Shown: positions 12,561 through 23,473, counted from the first letter of the stretch. The stretch: 64,000 bases of DNA from Symsagittifera roscoffensis (GCF_963678635.1 NC_087065.1:67549374-67613373); one strand, 5' to 3'. Made by a program: numbers and translations. Notes: generated by a model not told the origin, from the letters alone.

Positions 12561-14720
12561 AGAAATTTTTTTTTGTCTATTTGGTTAATTATAGTTTCTA
12601 GGGTTATCTCGTGATCTATTGTAATTGTTGTTATAGTTTGATCTGTTTTTTGAATAGTTTCGTGTTTTCGTGATCTATTGTCTAATTATTGTCTATTTCT
12701 ATGTTTTAAGTTATTCCTGTTTCGTTTAAAGGCAGAATTTCTGGATCGGTCGTTTGAATAATATCTATTTCGAGAGTTTGAATTGGAACGATTTCTGTTG
12801 TAGTTCAAGCAATTACTTCTGTTTGAGTTTGACCTTGAGTAATTAATTCGATACTGGCTATTTTGGCTATTTGATCTGCCGTGTCTGTTTTATGAAAATT
12901 TTTGTGAATTTCTTGAATCTGGAGATCTTCCGCGATAGTTATTTCGATCAAGCGATTGTCGTCTATAGTTATTCTAATTATCTGGGAGTGGTTTCCTTGA
13001 ACTCTTATTACCGTGAAAAATCTTGTTTGGTAGGTTTTGATCTTTTTATCATGTATTGATAAAAAATATATTTGGTTTTCTGTATTTTTAAGGTCTATTC
13101 TGATTGTCTTGCTGTTCTTGTCTACATTCAGCAATGCTATGTTCCTATCTACGGCAATAGTTATACCATTTTTTGAATGATGGTTTACCTTCAAAAATTT
13201 GGATTTTTCTCACAGATGTTTGAAATCTGCTTATTTTTTTCAGCTAGTTCAGCGTCGAAATCGTGTATGTTATATATTTGTGAAGTGCTTGTATGGATGT
13301 TGTTTACAAATTGTAATTTAATGTTTTTTGTTTCTTCCAATTTCATTGTGAATTTAGCTTGTTCTAGTTTTTCTCTACTAGTTTTCGGAAGTCTATGTCG
13401 GGTTCTCGAAATGGGGTTGGATGTGAGGCTCTCTTTTTTTGCTATTTTTCGTAGTTGTGGTGTTAAAGTCATCATTAAGATTGCAGTAGATTTCATATTT
13501 TGATTTCAAGCTTTTCTCACCAATGTTTCGATTCTTACTGCAAGTTGTTTAATTGTTTCGTTAGGGAGTCTACGGATTTCATAACATAAAACTCTTTCAT
13601 GTTGTTTATCTTGTTCAGAGTCGAACATTTTGAAAACTTTTGTTTGAATTTTTTCCAATCTGATTTAATGTCTATTGGTAGAACTGAAAACCATTTTTGT
13701 GCTGCGCCATCAAGTGTGGTTTGAATTAGAGCTGTGCGTCTATGTATCCAATTTTGATGAAGTCGCATGTTTACCTGTTCAAGTCCTAATTATGAAATTA
13801 AGTTAGCTGTAACTGCATTTAAAAAATCTTCTACTTCCTGTGAATATCATCAGTGGTTTATTGGAAGATATGGAAGAACGACTCAAAAGGCATGGATTCA
13901 TAGTCATTCGAGATGATTCTGCGGCATTTGGCCTTTGCGAAAAGATTGTAAGTTGTGTTTTTGTAATTTCGTGTTGTTGTAAAAAATATGGCAATGGTAT
14001 TTCATTTTGCATTTGTGTTGGTTGATAACTTTGTGTATTTATTGGATTTTGTGATTGAAAAAAATATTGTTGTTGTATGATGCTGAGTTTTGTCTTGGAT
14101 GAAAATTTTCACTTGAATGTCATGTTTGTTCATATCTTATATATGGTTCAAAAAGATTTGGTTGATAAATAGGATCTGGTTGATCAATATTCCAGTTATT
14201 GTTTTGTTGATTTGTTGTAAATCGTTGTTCGTTTTGATTAAAATAATATTCATCTTCTGAATAATGTGGGCTTCTCGTAAAATGTTTTTTGTTGTGTTTT
14301 ACGTGATTTTGTTTCTGGTCTTGGTGGTGTTGTTGTTGGCACTGTCTCGACTATTTCTTCATTAACAAAATGTGATGGAGTTTGACTTTATTGTTGCGTA
14401 AGATTTCTTGTTCCATTTATATTTAGTTGTGTTTTAATGAATGTGGAGTTTAGACTATTATTCCCTGTTCTATCAGTGAACATTGCATTATAGTTTAAAC
14501 GTGTTCAATCGATAGTAAGTGGAGTTATTTTAACAAATTCCCTATTTACGGAGATAATTGTATTTGCTGCACTTGATATTTTGTGGTTATATTAATAAAT
14601 TATGGGTGAGACCAATCAGAGTCCCAAACATAGTCTGTTTCGTCTGCTGATACATTTTCGTCGTCTGAGCTTTGTGGCCGGAAACTTTTTCTTGATTGTG
14701 CTTTGAAATCGATGTTATGG
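12560..14720 (-). pseudogene. Gag polyprotein remnant, copy 2
   Basis: Minus-strand pieces match copy 1 gag. The N-terminal Asn/Gln-rich part runs from about 14720. 14012-13803 reads openly through the two positions where copy 1 has stop codons. 13768-13535 has HQNWIHRRTALIQTTLDGAA and KWFSVLP, typical of a Gypsy capsid. 13496-13191 has the capsid C-terminus (LMMTLTPQLRKI). Near 13170 a zinc-knuckle-like Cys-x2-Tyr/Cys...His-x4-Cys stretch carries an in-frame stop. A basic Arg/Asn/Ser-rich tail continues to about 12560. The frame is broken at least four times. Confidence 0.7.
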
Positions 14721-15599
14721 ACAAAATAATCAATTATGAACCAAGTTAGGACTGTTTTTCTTTTAGATCATGTAAATCAATCCACACAAGGTTCAGGTAG
14801 AAATAGAACGCAAGTAGGTTGTTAGGTACTATTTTATGACTGATTAGGTTTCAAGTGTTTTAGCCTGGGTCATCTAGGAGGATGGGTTCAAGTGAAGGAT
14901 GAGTAATCGGTGTTCTTCGCTGTCTATCTTAATTAAAATGGTTAGTTTTTTCAAGAATTTCTATGGGTCGTTTGTAAGGATTGGAGAGTGAATCGACGTT
15001 TTTGGTCTTTAGACACTTAAAATAATAAAGTTGTGAGAACAAAATTGTTCTGCTTGATCCAAGGGAGGCCTTGATGATCAGAATTTAGGGAAATTATTTT
15101 GATTTATTTGAAATTAAAGAAACAAGGAAAGCCTTGATGATCTGTTTTTTAAAAAAAGGTAATTTAAGAGAAAACAAGGATAAGCCTTGGTAAAATTTAT
15201 TAAAAAGTTCAAGTTTAGAGAAGATTTAATTTAGGATTTGAATGATATTAGTTTCTTAATTGATGCTGTTATGTTTTAGATTATGAAGCTTATATGAAGA
15301 AAAGATGATGTGTTCAAACTAAGGAAACTAGCAATAATTCTTTATACTAACTAATTTTTATATTTTCTATTCAAAAAGTATTTTTATTCAGAAGTTTTAA
15401 TTTACTGCCGATTTTCGGGGGAACGATTTGTGCTCTTTTTTTCAGTCGTTATTGTTTAAATAATATTTTAGCACCATTTCAGTTGAAGGCTTAATCTGTA
15501 GATTGTTTTTATGTCAATAAATGAAAATTTAAATTTAGTGCCTAAAGGATTCTAAATTTAAAAACTTCTTCGCCGGTCTCCGTTTTACTAGCATATGGT
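14721..15599 (-). other. Long 5' leader of copy 2
   Basis: Noncoding leader between the leader ORF and gag, homologous to 25526-26230 of copy 1. Both contain repeated GATCATCAAGGCYT-like motifs (here about 15070 and 15135 on the opposite strand; 25865 and 25920 in copy 1). Near 14760 the copy 2 leader joins sequence equal to about 27460 of copy 1, skipping ORFs A and B. Confidence 0.45.
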
Positions 15600-15827
15600 G
15601 AATTGGTCTGTTCCTTGTTCGCGCCTTGTTCTTGATCTTCTCGCAATACCTGGTAATTCTCATATTGTTCGGAATATTGGCGTAGATTTATTGAGTATTA
15701 GAGACATCTCTGTTAAATTCTCCATTCCATCTAACACTTGTACAATTTTGCAGTTGTCTAATTCTTCTTTTAATTTTCTAATTCTATGTTAGTCAAGGTC
15801 TTTTTCAACACTTATGGTCGCACCCGA
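15600..15827 (-). pseudogene. Leader ORF next to PBS, inner copy
   Basis: Immediately after the inner LTR, the minus strand encodes a Leu/Lys-rich helical stretch, then LDGMENLTEMSL and ELPGI...RSRTR. The same residues occur in the outer duplicate (16700-16954) and in copy 1 (25256-25525), with changes mostly at variable positions. One in-frame stop interrupts it here. It lies where retroviral elements keep packaging sequence, so conservation at the protein level is notable. Confidence 0.45.
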
Positions 15828-16226
15828 TGAGTTATGACATTTTGGTTATACTCATAGAGTAATTTCAGAAGAAATAAACCGTCTGTTTGTCACGCTATTT
15901 TATTTTCGGCCGGATAGATTCGTGCAACTTCTTAGTCTAATACCAATCCTAATCTTACTCTTATATCTCCTAGTCTCAATAGATCTAGTGTTTACTGGTT
16001 TTTGCGTATTAGTTCTTGAGTTTTCTCCAGAATGAGAATAACTGTACTCGAAGATTTATTCAAGTTGTTCTGGTGCTGAAAGTACAAGTAGTTTCACCAC
16101 TTACGAATAAGTGTCAATGTCAGAGATTGAATATGATTGGTTAGTAGAAATATTTTGTAAAGATTATTTTAACCTATATTTCGTTTATCTAGAAACCACT
16201 TTTACCAAAAATGGTTAAAAAGCACA
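15828..16226 (-). repeat. LTR (inner) of copy 2
   Basis: On the minus strand this ends AACTCA, followed two bases later by TGGGTGCGACC or TGGTGCGA-type primer-site sequence, as in copy 1. It shares with the copy 1 LTR the Gly-poor AT-rich body, an ACCAATCA box, the stem-like GTGCTGAAA...TTTCAGCACC segment and the GACGAGCAGACGGT-like end region. A TG start at 16226 fits a 399-bp LTR, but the 5' edge is uncertain. Confidence 0.55.
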
Positions 16227-16699
16227 GAAAATGGGAAAAAATCCTTCATAAACTACACTTGGTAAGAAATACTCACTAGCTCTACAGATACTTTTGACGC
16301 TGAACAGTTTTGTGTATTTTTTAAAAAAACTCTAAAGTCTCACAAAGTCAATCAAACAAATGATGGAACTGTTCTGCAACTCTTGAGTTAAAAACCATCA
16401 ATTTAAAAATTAAAATTTAAATTAGCAACAAAATAGAACAACTGTAGTATAAATTACACCTTTTCTGATCGCGCAGTGTCGAAAAACTCCAAATTGCATC
16501 AAAAAACCAACAATCAATTATGACGAAAAAAAAGGGAAGGGTGGGTGTGCATTTACCGCAAACTGGTTCAACTAGGGAAATCACTTCAAAAACGAGGACG
16601 TTATAAAAAAACTTCAGACAAAAAGTTTACTTTCATTTTTTTGTCAAGTATAATCAAGTTTTTATGTTAGTAGTTTTGAATTGTTGTTTGGTGCAAGTT

Positions 16700-16954
16700 G
16701 GCCCGCTGTGAAGTTTTGTTCATTGTTCGCGCCTTGTTCCTTGTTCGCGCCTTGTTCTTGATCTTCTCGCAATACCTGGTAATTCTCATTTTGTTCGGAA
16801 TATTGGCGCTAGATTTTTTGAGCATTAGAGACATCTCTGTTAAATTCTCCATTCCATCTAACACTTGTACAATTTTGCAATTGTCTAATTCTTCTTTTAA
16901 TTTTCTAATTCTATGTTAGTTAAGGTCTTTTTCAACACTTATGCTCGCACCAGA
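16700..16954 (-). pseudogene. Leader ORF, outer duplicate
   Basis: A second copy of the leader sequence. It has a 65-codon minus-strand ORF (16864-16667) starting at the Met of LDGMENLTEMSL, open through the position where the inner copy has a stop. The DNA is nearly identical to 15605-15827. A 17-bp duplication (GTTCCTTGTTCGCGCCT type) lies at its low-coordinate edge, 16725-16760. Confidence 0.45.
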
Positions 16955-17225
16955 TGAGTTATGACATTTTGGTTATACTCATAGAGTAATTTCAGAAGAG
17001 ATAAACCGTCTGCTTGTCACGCTATTTTATTTTCGGCCGGATAGATTCGTGCAACTTCTTAGTCTAATACCAATCTTAATCTTAGTCTTATATCTCCTAG
17101 TCTCAATAGATCTAGTGTTTACTGGTTTTTGCGTATTAGTTCTCGAGTTTTCTCCAGAATGAGAATAACTGTACTCGAAGAATTATTCAAATTGTCCTGG
17201 TGCTGAAAGTGCAAGTAGTTCACAC
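16955..17225 (-). repeat. LTR (outer, truncated) of copy 2
   Basis: Repeats 15828-16100 at high identity with a period of about 1127 bp. It stops at 17225, where CA-rich low-complexity DNA begins, so about 130 bp of the 5' end are missing. The pair of partial LTR plus leader units points to a local duplication or a nested second insertion. Confidence 0.55.
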
Positions 17226-17901
17226 AGCTACACATACACACACATACACTTCTAACTGCTACCACACCCTTCCCCCATGCACACTCTTACACTCCCAATC
17301 GGCGAGGGGCCTGAAAATAAAGGGGCCCGAAAATAAAGGGGCCTGATGTCGACCGTCGGTGAAAGCGGCAAAAAAAAGATCAAGCACTTCCCATTTGCAA
17401 AATATTATCGATTTTCAGGGATTTTATGAAAAAACAAGCGATCGATTGAAAGCAAAATAATCGATTTTAATGGATTATAATGAATTTTTTGATGTTGCAA
17501 ATAACACCTTATAGTCCCCTAAAACTTCATTTTAATGATTAGATTGGTCATGAAAAGTGATTAGATGGGTTACGTTTCTTGCCGATATAATCCATGACAA
17601 TCGCTTATTATCCGTGAAACTCTAGTGTGGGCGGTTAAAAAAGGCCTACATATAGCGCAAAAAATTTCTTTTGAAAACTTTTAAATGAATGACATACGGA
17701 AAATTCGTTGAAAAAGAATCTGAAACATTAATATTGATACCAGACTTTTTCGACATTGAAAAGCGTCTTTTTGGCAGCCAAATCAAAATTAAAAAAAATC
17801 AGATAAACGAATCATGAAGTTTGTTTCTGTTACTTGACTGGCTTTAAAAAAACTCACTCTAGTCCAAAGTAGTTTCACATCAAGGGTGAGCAAAACGACA
17901 A
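17226..17901. other. Low-complexity and unassigned DNA
   Basis: CA-rich repeat at 17226-17300, then AAATAAAGGGGCC(C/T)GA repeated at 17310-17345, then AT-rich DNA with ATCGATTTTAATGGATTATAATG-like motifs near 17460. Related motifs recur in the extra segment at 43480-43680. No gene seen. Confidence 0.5.
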
Positions 17902-18425
17902 CAAGACTGCTCGTATCAGAGCGAAGCCCTGAATGTTCCGACTGCCTTTTAAGGGTTATGGAGCAGTAATAACATTAAAAAATTCAATGAAATAAAACAA
18001 AATGAATTTTTTTTTCTAAAATTTGAATTGTTTTTGAAATAATCCCCCACACGCCATATAAAGTACAAAAGGATAAATTTCGTTCCTTGTAACAAACCAA
18101 TTGAGGCAAATAAGCTTCTTTTAACTAACTTGGAACGATTTCTAAGAAGGATTAACTCTCCGCTTACGCGTTAATTGCGGGAAATATATCGCGCGTCAAT
18201 TGTCCCAAGTTCGCCAAAATGGCAGTCTTTAAACCACCGTAACTTTACGAAAAATGATCACAGGTAAAATAATTTTTCAAATTTGAGCTCAAGACAACAA
18301 TACCTTTCGAATGATATTTAAAAATTTGGTCAAAAATGGCTAGTTAAAACGTTGAAACTTGTCTGAAGAAAAAAAACCCACCCCGAGCACAAATATTCCG
18401 TTACTATCGTATCGAAAGTCGGAAC
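17902..18425. repeat. Dispersed repeat, tandem unit 1
   Basis: Begins CAAGACTGCTCGTATC and ends near CCGAGCACAAATATTCCG. The same roughly 520-bp sequence returns 711 bp downstream (18613-19145) and, more diverged, at 48420-48810. It has shared blocks ACTTTACGAAAAATGATCACAGG and ACTCTCCGCTTACGCG. It has no long ORF and no clear terminal repeats. Orientation is unknown. Confidence 0.7.
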
Positions 18426-18612
18426 AATAAACTTCTACATGTTATAATTTATCGATCATTTGGTGAGAAAAATTTTATACCCCTTAAACTTGTTTGCCAA
18501 GTTTCAATGAAGAGTCAGTCTTTTGGTATTATTCCATTACATTACACTTACCCTACGCTTACTCTACAAAAAACTTATCAAAGTATAGTTGCTGTATGTG
18601 TTCAAAACTATA

Positions 18613-19145
18613 CAAGACTGCTCGTATCTGGGCGAAGCCCTGAATGTTCCGACTGCCTTTTAAGGTTTATGGAGCAGTAGTAGCATAAAAAAATAAATGA
18701 AATAAAACAAAATGAAAAAAAAAATTTTTTTTTCAAATTTGAATTTTTTTAAATAAAAACAATCCCCCCACACGGCATATAAAGTACAAAAGAATAGATT
18801 TTGCTCCTTGTAACAAATCAATTATGTCAAATAAGCCTCTTTCAACCAATTTAAAACGACTTCTAAAACGGATTAACTCTCCGCTTACGCGTTTATAGCG
18901 CGAATTATATCGCGCGTTAATTGTCCCAAATTGGTCAAAATGGCCAAAATGCCAATCTTTAAACCCTCATAACTTTACGAAAAATGATCACAGGTGAAAT
19001 ATCTTTTCCAATTTAGGCTCACGACAACAATAGCTTTCGAATGGTATAAAAAATTCCGTCAAAAATGGCTAGTTAAAAAGCCGAAATTTGTCTGAAGAAA
19101 AAAAAACCTACCCCGAGCACAAATATTCGAAAGTCGAAACAAAAA
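18613..19145. repeat. Dispersed repeat, tandem unit 2
   Basis: Second unit of the 711-bp-period pair, with the same order of blocks as 17902-18425 and scattered substitutions and small indels, so the duplication is not recent. It lies about 800 bp upstream of the B-box gene and could overlap its promoter region, but nothing in it looks like a defined promoter. Confidence 0.7.
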
Positions 19146-19821
19146 GCAACAATGAAACCGCTTGTTCAGAATAGAAATGATTAATAGTCTAAAGCTTAAA
19201 AAATTAAAAGGAGAATTAAAATTTCAATTAAATTGGGACCCTTGGTACCAAGGCGGTGCTGTGTGAGGGGAGTGTGATGGGAAGGGAACAATTTTTTGAC
19301 ATTTTTTATGAGTTTCTTGAATTTCAATTCTCTAGGACAGCGGGAGCCTCAAACACTATGTCTAGGCCAGCTAATTCCAGCTGACCAATTCCTGATATTA
19401 GATCCTAATTGAAAGAAAAAAACTGGAATTTGTTAAACACTACTAATCATTAGTTTTCAAAGAAATCTACATAGAAAAAAAAAATTAGCCCGATTTTCTT
19501 AAAATTGCGTTAGTTCTGGAACTCAATTCCTGTAACCACTTTTGGAATCAAGTTTCGATCTAAAATAAATCATGAAAAGCATTTTTTTCTTATTCCTTTT
19601 TTGTTAAAAGTTAACCCATTGTACGAGAAACGAGTTTGTACTTTGAGTTTTATTCTTTTTTGTTTTGTGTTATTTTAAATCGAGACTGCATTAGCTTTTT
19701 TTTATCTCAACATGCAGTAAAGTTTGATCAATTGCAAAAAAAACGCAAAAAAAAGAACTAACCCATATGAATCATATGTATTATCAGAATTCGGCAAACA
19801 TTTATTGCTATAGCGAAAAGA
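19146..19821. other. Upstream region of the B-box gene, no gene seen
   Basis: AT-rich with a short GC-richer block at 19225-19285. No ORF, RNA gene or convincing core promoter could be identified. Confidence 0.4.
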
Positions 19822-19951
19822 ATGCCTTCAGAATTTGAACTATTGATGAAACCAGGAGCGCACTCCAGATACATGGGAATTTGGTCATAAAGTTGAGAAA
19901 AGCTCTCATAAACGCCAATTTAGTACCGATCAAGAGCTTACAAACTTTGAT
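19822..19951 (+). other. Likely N-terminal extension of B-box gene, frameshifted
   Basis: The reading frame of the gene at 19952 is open upstream to 19850 and encodes charged, non-repetitive sequence (EFGHKVEKSSHKRQF and so on) but has no Met. In the next frame an ATG at 19822 opens 22 codons, ending in a stop just after ACATGGGAATTTGG. A one-base change in the GGG run at 19875-19877 would join the two frames. Either the real start is 19822 with a one-base indel, or an upstream exon splices in around 19854. The Met at 19952 may therefore not be the native start. Confidence 0.4.
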
Positions 19952-21739
19952 ATGACTGACCTTAAGAAAGTCGGCAAAAGTTTGAATAATCTCAGTCTCT
20001 TAGAATTTATTTCTCTTTTAGAAAGGCCGAACACAGCTTCAACAGTGGCTTCTTCGATCCGGTCGCATTATGAATTCGCCTCAATCGTTTACTGTGAAAA
20101 ACACCCAACTTCAACTATTCGCTACTATTGCCACATCTGTAAAGTGGAGCTATGTGACAAGTGCTGGCTGACCGAACACGACGAAGATGACAATCGGAAA
20201 CAACATGATGTCGGGCACATCAAAGTCAATATTCAGCCGCAGAAAGAGATTCAGACGAGAGTTGTTGAAAACAGGAAAGACTGTCAAAAATTGGCTCGGA
20301 TTTTAGAAGATTGGACAGCGATAGTTCGACAAGCACAGGAGGCCGAAAATATGCAAAAGGATGTTTTGAAAGCGACCACTGCAAACCAACTTGAGCAGAA
20401 ATCAAGCAAGGTCCGCAGTTTTGTTCAAAATCACATCACGGATGTGCGCAAGTTCAAAGAAAATATTTTGAATGAGTTGGAAGAACTTGAAAGACAACAA
20501 AGAGGGATATTTGGGGATGCTGTTGACTACGATATCGATAGATTATCGATTTGTAGTTCCTCGACGCTTGACGGCGGAGACTTCAGCAGAGGCAAGAGTC
20601 CAGTCTCAGAGGATAGTTCAGAGGGCGCAGTTGGAGGAGGTAGCGATGGACAGGTTAGTCCAGTTCAAGGGAATGAAAAAGTGGCTTCGAAGAGAGGACA
20701 AAAGAGAGAGTTGGTACGAGTTACACAGAGTGCGATTGGAGATGAGAAGTTTGGTTATATATTGAGGGCTGTGTACAACAGTGCTACAAAAGAAGTGATT
20801 ATTTTTCACCATTCCGGTGAAATAACAGTGTTTAGTCCAAGCGTGCCAAATGGGAAGTTTGAAAAGAAAAAGCAGATGAAGTTGAAAGAATCAAATAAAG
20901 AATATTTGTGGGATATTGCACTAGACAGCAATAACTGTCTCTATGGTGTGATTAAGAATAGGAAACGCCAAATGAGCAGAGTGGCACTTCTGGACATAAC
21001 GGACAATGAAATGATCAAGGAGAGAAACGAACTACTCGACACTGAAGGACTCCTCAATGGACAACGTGTACATTGGAGTTTGTGTTCTGTCGGCGAGATT
21101 GTGGCTGTGGTAGTGTATGATGGGAGAAAAGAAGAACCCGAGGAGTGGGAAATCAACAATGTGACTTTGTATCGCAGTCTCATCCGACAACAAACTGTTC
21201 TACTTAATATCAGATCAATTTTACCGGTAGTTTTCAAGACATTTGTGTTTGTGAATGAGAACACACTGCTTCTAAACTGTGCTTTGAGTGAAAGTAAAAT
21301 AGCAGTGGTGTCTCTGCCTCAACAACAAACTACAGCAAATACAGAATTAAGAGCAAAAACATCTGCACAATCGTCAACTTCAACTTCAAACTCATCTCAT
21401 CAACTACGGCCGAAATCCATCAAGTATATTGACCTCTTTGGCATGGATTGTTTAATTCCATTAGTTTGGCTACCGTCGGGAGAATGCGTGTCTCCAGAAA
21501 CTGCAGAAGGCTACTTGTTTGCTTCAAATAGCCTACACTCTTTTGTTTACAAAATGAATTTTGAAAAAGATATGTCGGAGGTGGCTGAAGGAGAGAAGAA
21601 AAGAATTGACCCAATCGAAGAAAAAGGTAAAGTTTATGATACAGTAATATGGTGTTCCATTGATAGCTCAACACTATTCGCATCTACTAAACTAGACGGA
21701 AAGCCAAAGCTTCTACATTTAGAGTACAAGACACATTGA
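19952..21739 (+). CDS. B-box zinc finger, coiled-coil, propeller-like protein
   Basis: Intact 595-codon ORF without introns. A B-box lies at residues 48-89: Cys48-x2-His51-x8-Cys60-x2-Cys63-x4-Cys68-x2-Cys71-x4-His76 and then His85/His89. Residues 100-185 are predicted coiled coil (Glu/Lys/Gln-rich, Leu heptads). Residues 195-255 form a Ser/Gly-rich linker. Residues 260-595 contain repeated beta-strand-like modules (EVIIFHHSGEITVF, YLWDIALDSNNCLY, TFVFVNENTLLLNC) that resemble a beta-propeller. No RING precedes the B-box, so this is TRIM-like, not a full TRIM; a scaffold or RNA/protein-binding role is inference. A likely N-terminal extension starts at 19822. The 3' half was duplicated downstream (23518-24334), so the locus is structurally unstable. 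I cannot name an ortholog. Confidence 0.85.
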   Translation: MTDLKKVGKSLNNLSLLEFISLLERPNTASTVASSIRSHYEFASIVYCEKHPTSTIRYYCHICKVELCDKCWLTEHDEDDNRKQHDVGHIKVNIQPQKEIQTRVVENRKDCQKLARILEDWTAIVRQAQEAENMQKDVLKATTANQLEQKSSKVRSFVQNHITDVRKFKENILNELEELERQQRGIFGDAVDYDIDRLSICSSSTLDGGDFSRGKSPVSEDSSEGAVGGGSDGQVSPVQGNEKVASKRGQKRELVRVTQSAIGDEKFGYILRAVYNSATKEVIIFHHSGEITVFSPSVPNGKFEKKKQMKLKESNKEYLWDIALDSNNCLYGVIKNRKRQMSRVALLDITDNEMIKERNELLDTEGLLNGQRVHWSLCSVGEIVAVVVYDGRKEEPEEWEINNVTLYRSLIRQQTVLLNIRSILPVVFKTFVFVNENTLLLNCALSESKIAVVSLPQQQTTANTELRAKTSAQSSTSTSNSSHQLRPKSIKYIDLFGMDCLIPLVWLPSGECVSPETAEGYLFASNSLHSFVYKMNFEKDMSEVAEGEKKRIDPIEEKGKVYDTVIWCSIDSSTLFASTKLDGKPKLLHLEYKTH

Positions 21740-22612
21740 GTTTTTTCTATTATTTGATCATAATTTACAATAACAATGTTGTTATATAACAATCAAAGGA
21801 GAATTTCGATAACTGAATGTTGGTTTATCATATGATTATCAAATCAGTTTCGAGATATTTGAGCTAAATAAGAAAATATGTTTGTGCTTTTAACCTGTTT
21901 GAAATTGCTCTCAAATCAAAGAGACTATTAATCCTTAATCCTTTTCATCTGATTTCGCCTCTCTTTATTTTCGGAGCTATTCATTTACTGTTTTTTTTTT
22001 AGATTAGCTAGCAAGTCAGTCACAGTTCCTTCAGGGACAGAATATGTACAGATTATGTTATAAGAGTTTGACTGTAGTTTTATTAGCTTGATGACAGACT
22101 TTGTAAATTAAAAAAGAGAATTCAAATTATTCTAATAACATTTTTTTTTCACTAATCAACGAAGCATAAAAGTTTACAGAGATCGTTGCCAAGCAACATT
22201 TTAATCACACTCAAATGAATTATTTACTCGCTTTTTCCCAAGTTCAGTAAAATTAAGCTTGGCAAAAAGCTTAAAATTTGGCAAGTTTTAAACTTAAACT
22301 TTAACAAAAAGCTCAAATCGATTTTAGAAATGGTAAGGATTTCTAAGTGCGTTTATACTTTGGAGAGAATCTATGGCTATTAAAAGCGTAGAACTTAAAA
22401 GGTTCTAGAAATGGTCAGAATTTCTAAATGCTCTTATGATTGAGAAGGACTCAAAAGTGTCATTAGAAATAAATGCTTAACAGCCACAAAAAATCGAGTA
22501 CAATGGAATTTGTTTTGGAAGTTGAATGGTACGTGTAGCAAAAACTTGCTTTGCATCGCTCAGCAGTGGTTAAAATTGCCAGAAGGGGTTTGGCGAGTAA
22601 ATACGCGTGCGC
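21740..22612. other. 3' flank of the B-box gene
   Basis: No ORF. Duplicated at 24335-24777. AATAAA-like or ATTAAA motifs are common in this AT-rich DNA, so no polyadenylation site is called. It contains the pre-insertion target sequence AAGGACTCAAAAGTGTC at about 22446-22462. Confidence 0.5.
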
Positions 22613-23013
22613 CATCAGTGGTGGTAGGGATTTTAGCAGACCGGTTTTTGAGCAGAACAGTTTTTTTAGCAGACTCAGAACAATTATAAAGTGTGATAGC
22701 TAACTTCAAACGCAGCATTGGCGATTAACGACCGCTTGCTCCGTTTGGTTTCAATTCAACACGAGTGTTATTGTGCGTCTAACTCTTTGTTTTGCCGCAA
22801 ATTTGGACTGTTGTGTTTTTGAAGCTGATAGTTTTGTTGACAAATCATGAGATAATTGACTTAATTGGGGAAACTTGGCTCCAGACTGAGCGTCTTTTTG
22901 AGTCTGTCAATCAATCATTCATCTTCTTATTACGTTGGTCTGCTAAAAGACTCATTTTCCACTTTTTATGCTAAGAGATTGGTGTGCTAAACGATCGGTC
23001 CCCGTCATCAGTG
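22613..23013. mobile_element. MITE-like element, copy in duplication unit 1
   Basis: Flanked by direct repeats CATCAGTG at 22613-22620 and 23006-23013, a size that fits hAT-type 8-bp target duplication. Inside both ends lies an inverted TTTAGCAGACC / GGTGTGCTAAA motif, with GGGA near each terminus. About 385 bp, noncoding. The same element sits at 42842-43244, so it was present before the tandem duplication. Confidence 0.5.
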
Positions 23014-23473
23014 TTTATCGAACAAAATTATTTCTTTTGATTAATAATTCAAAACAAAATAAGCACAAGCGCATGAAAGTGATATCACATTTTTGAGAAA
23101 AAATGGTTGTTCAGTTAATTGATTGTCAACAAATGATTCACCCTATAAAATTGAAATAAGCTGCCTGGATAAAACATTTGAAATTGTTCAAAAATGATTT
23201 CAAGGCAAACGCATCTCATTCGCCTTTTCAACGTTATCCAACTTGTCTTCATCTTCATTTTCCTGCTGCTCTTATTTATTCAGATATATGAGTTACTTTG
23301 ATTCTGGACCAACAAGTTATAGGGATTGATCAATTAGAAAAAAGATAAGATAACTGACACAAACATTCAGTTTTGTTCCGAGTTATAGAGAAAGCGACCG
23401 AATCCTTGTGCGTGGGAAAAATTATTTATCCAGACAATTTTTTGCACAAATCAAACCGCCAAAAATAGAGTTA
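23014..23473. other. Intergenic part of duplication unit 1
   Basis: AT-rich, no gene. It ends at the duplication joint near 23474, where sequence equal to codon 230 of the B-box gene begins. Confidence 0.5.

Larger units (their letters stand above)
4310..17225 (-). mobile_element. Large Gypsy family, copy 2: rearranged, PR-RT-RH missing
   Basis: Read on the minus strand, this follows copy 1 (24778-42682) in order: LTR and leader (twice, 17225-15600), gag (about 14720-12560), integrase and GPY/F (12560-11050), small membrane ORF (10060-9863), env-like (about 9470-6650), Pro/Ser/Thr ORF (6660-6100), 3' ORF (5945-4985), and 3' noncoding DNA to about 4310. Three large losses relative to copy 1 are visible: ORFs A and B (equal to about 26230-27460), the whole protease-RT-RNase H block (about 30000-33145), and roughly 650 bp in mid-env. 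No 3' LTR is found to the left of 4310. The plus strand is T-rich and C-poor here, the mirror image of copy 1. Confidence 0.85.
20638..23473. repeat. Tandem segmental duplication, unit 1
   Basis: From codon about 230 of the B-box gene through its stop and about 1.7 kb downstream. The same order recurs from 23474: pseudogene copy, then 3' flank (21760-22440 equals 24335-24777), then the remainder (22455-23473 equals about 42683-44020) on the far side of the inserted retroelement. Divergence is modest, with several small indels. Unit 1 retains the empty site of the insertion (around 22450). Confidence 0.85.

Noticed and set aside
22792..22974. A 60-codon frame repeated at 43023-43271 in the duplicate
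   Set aside because: It begins at a non-ATG codon inside the MITE-like element and is shared only because the DNA is duplicated; no evidence of selection.
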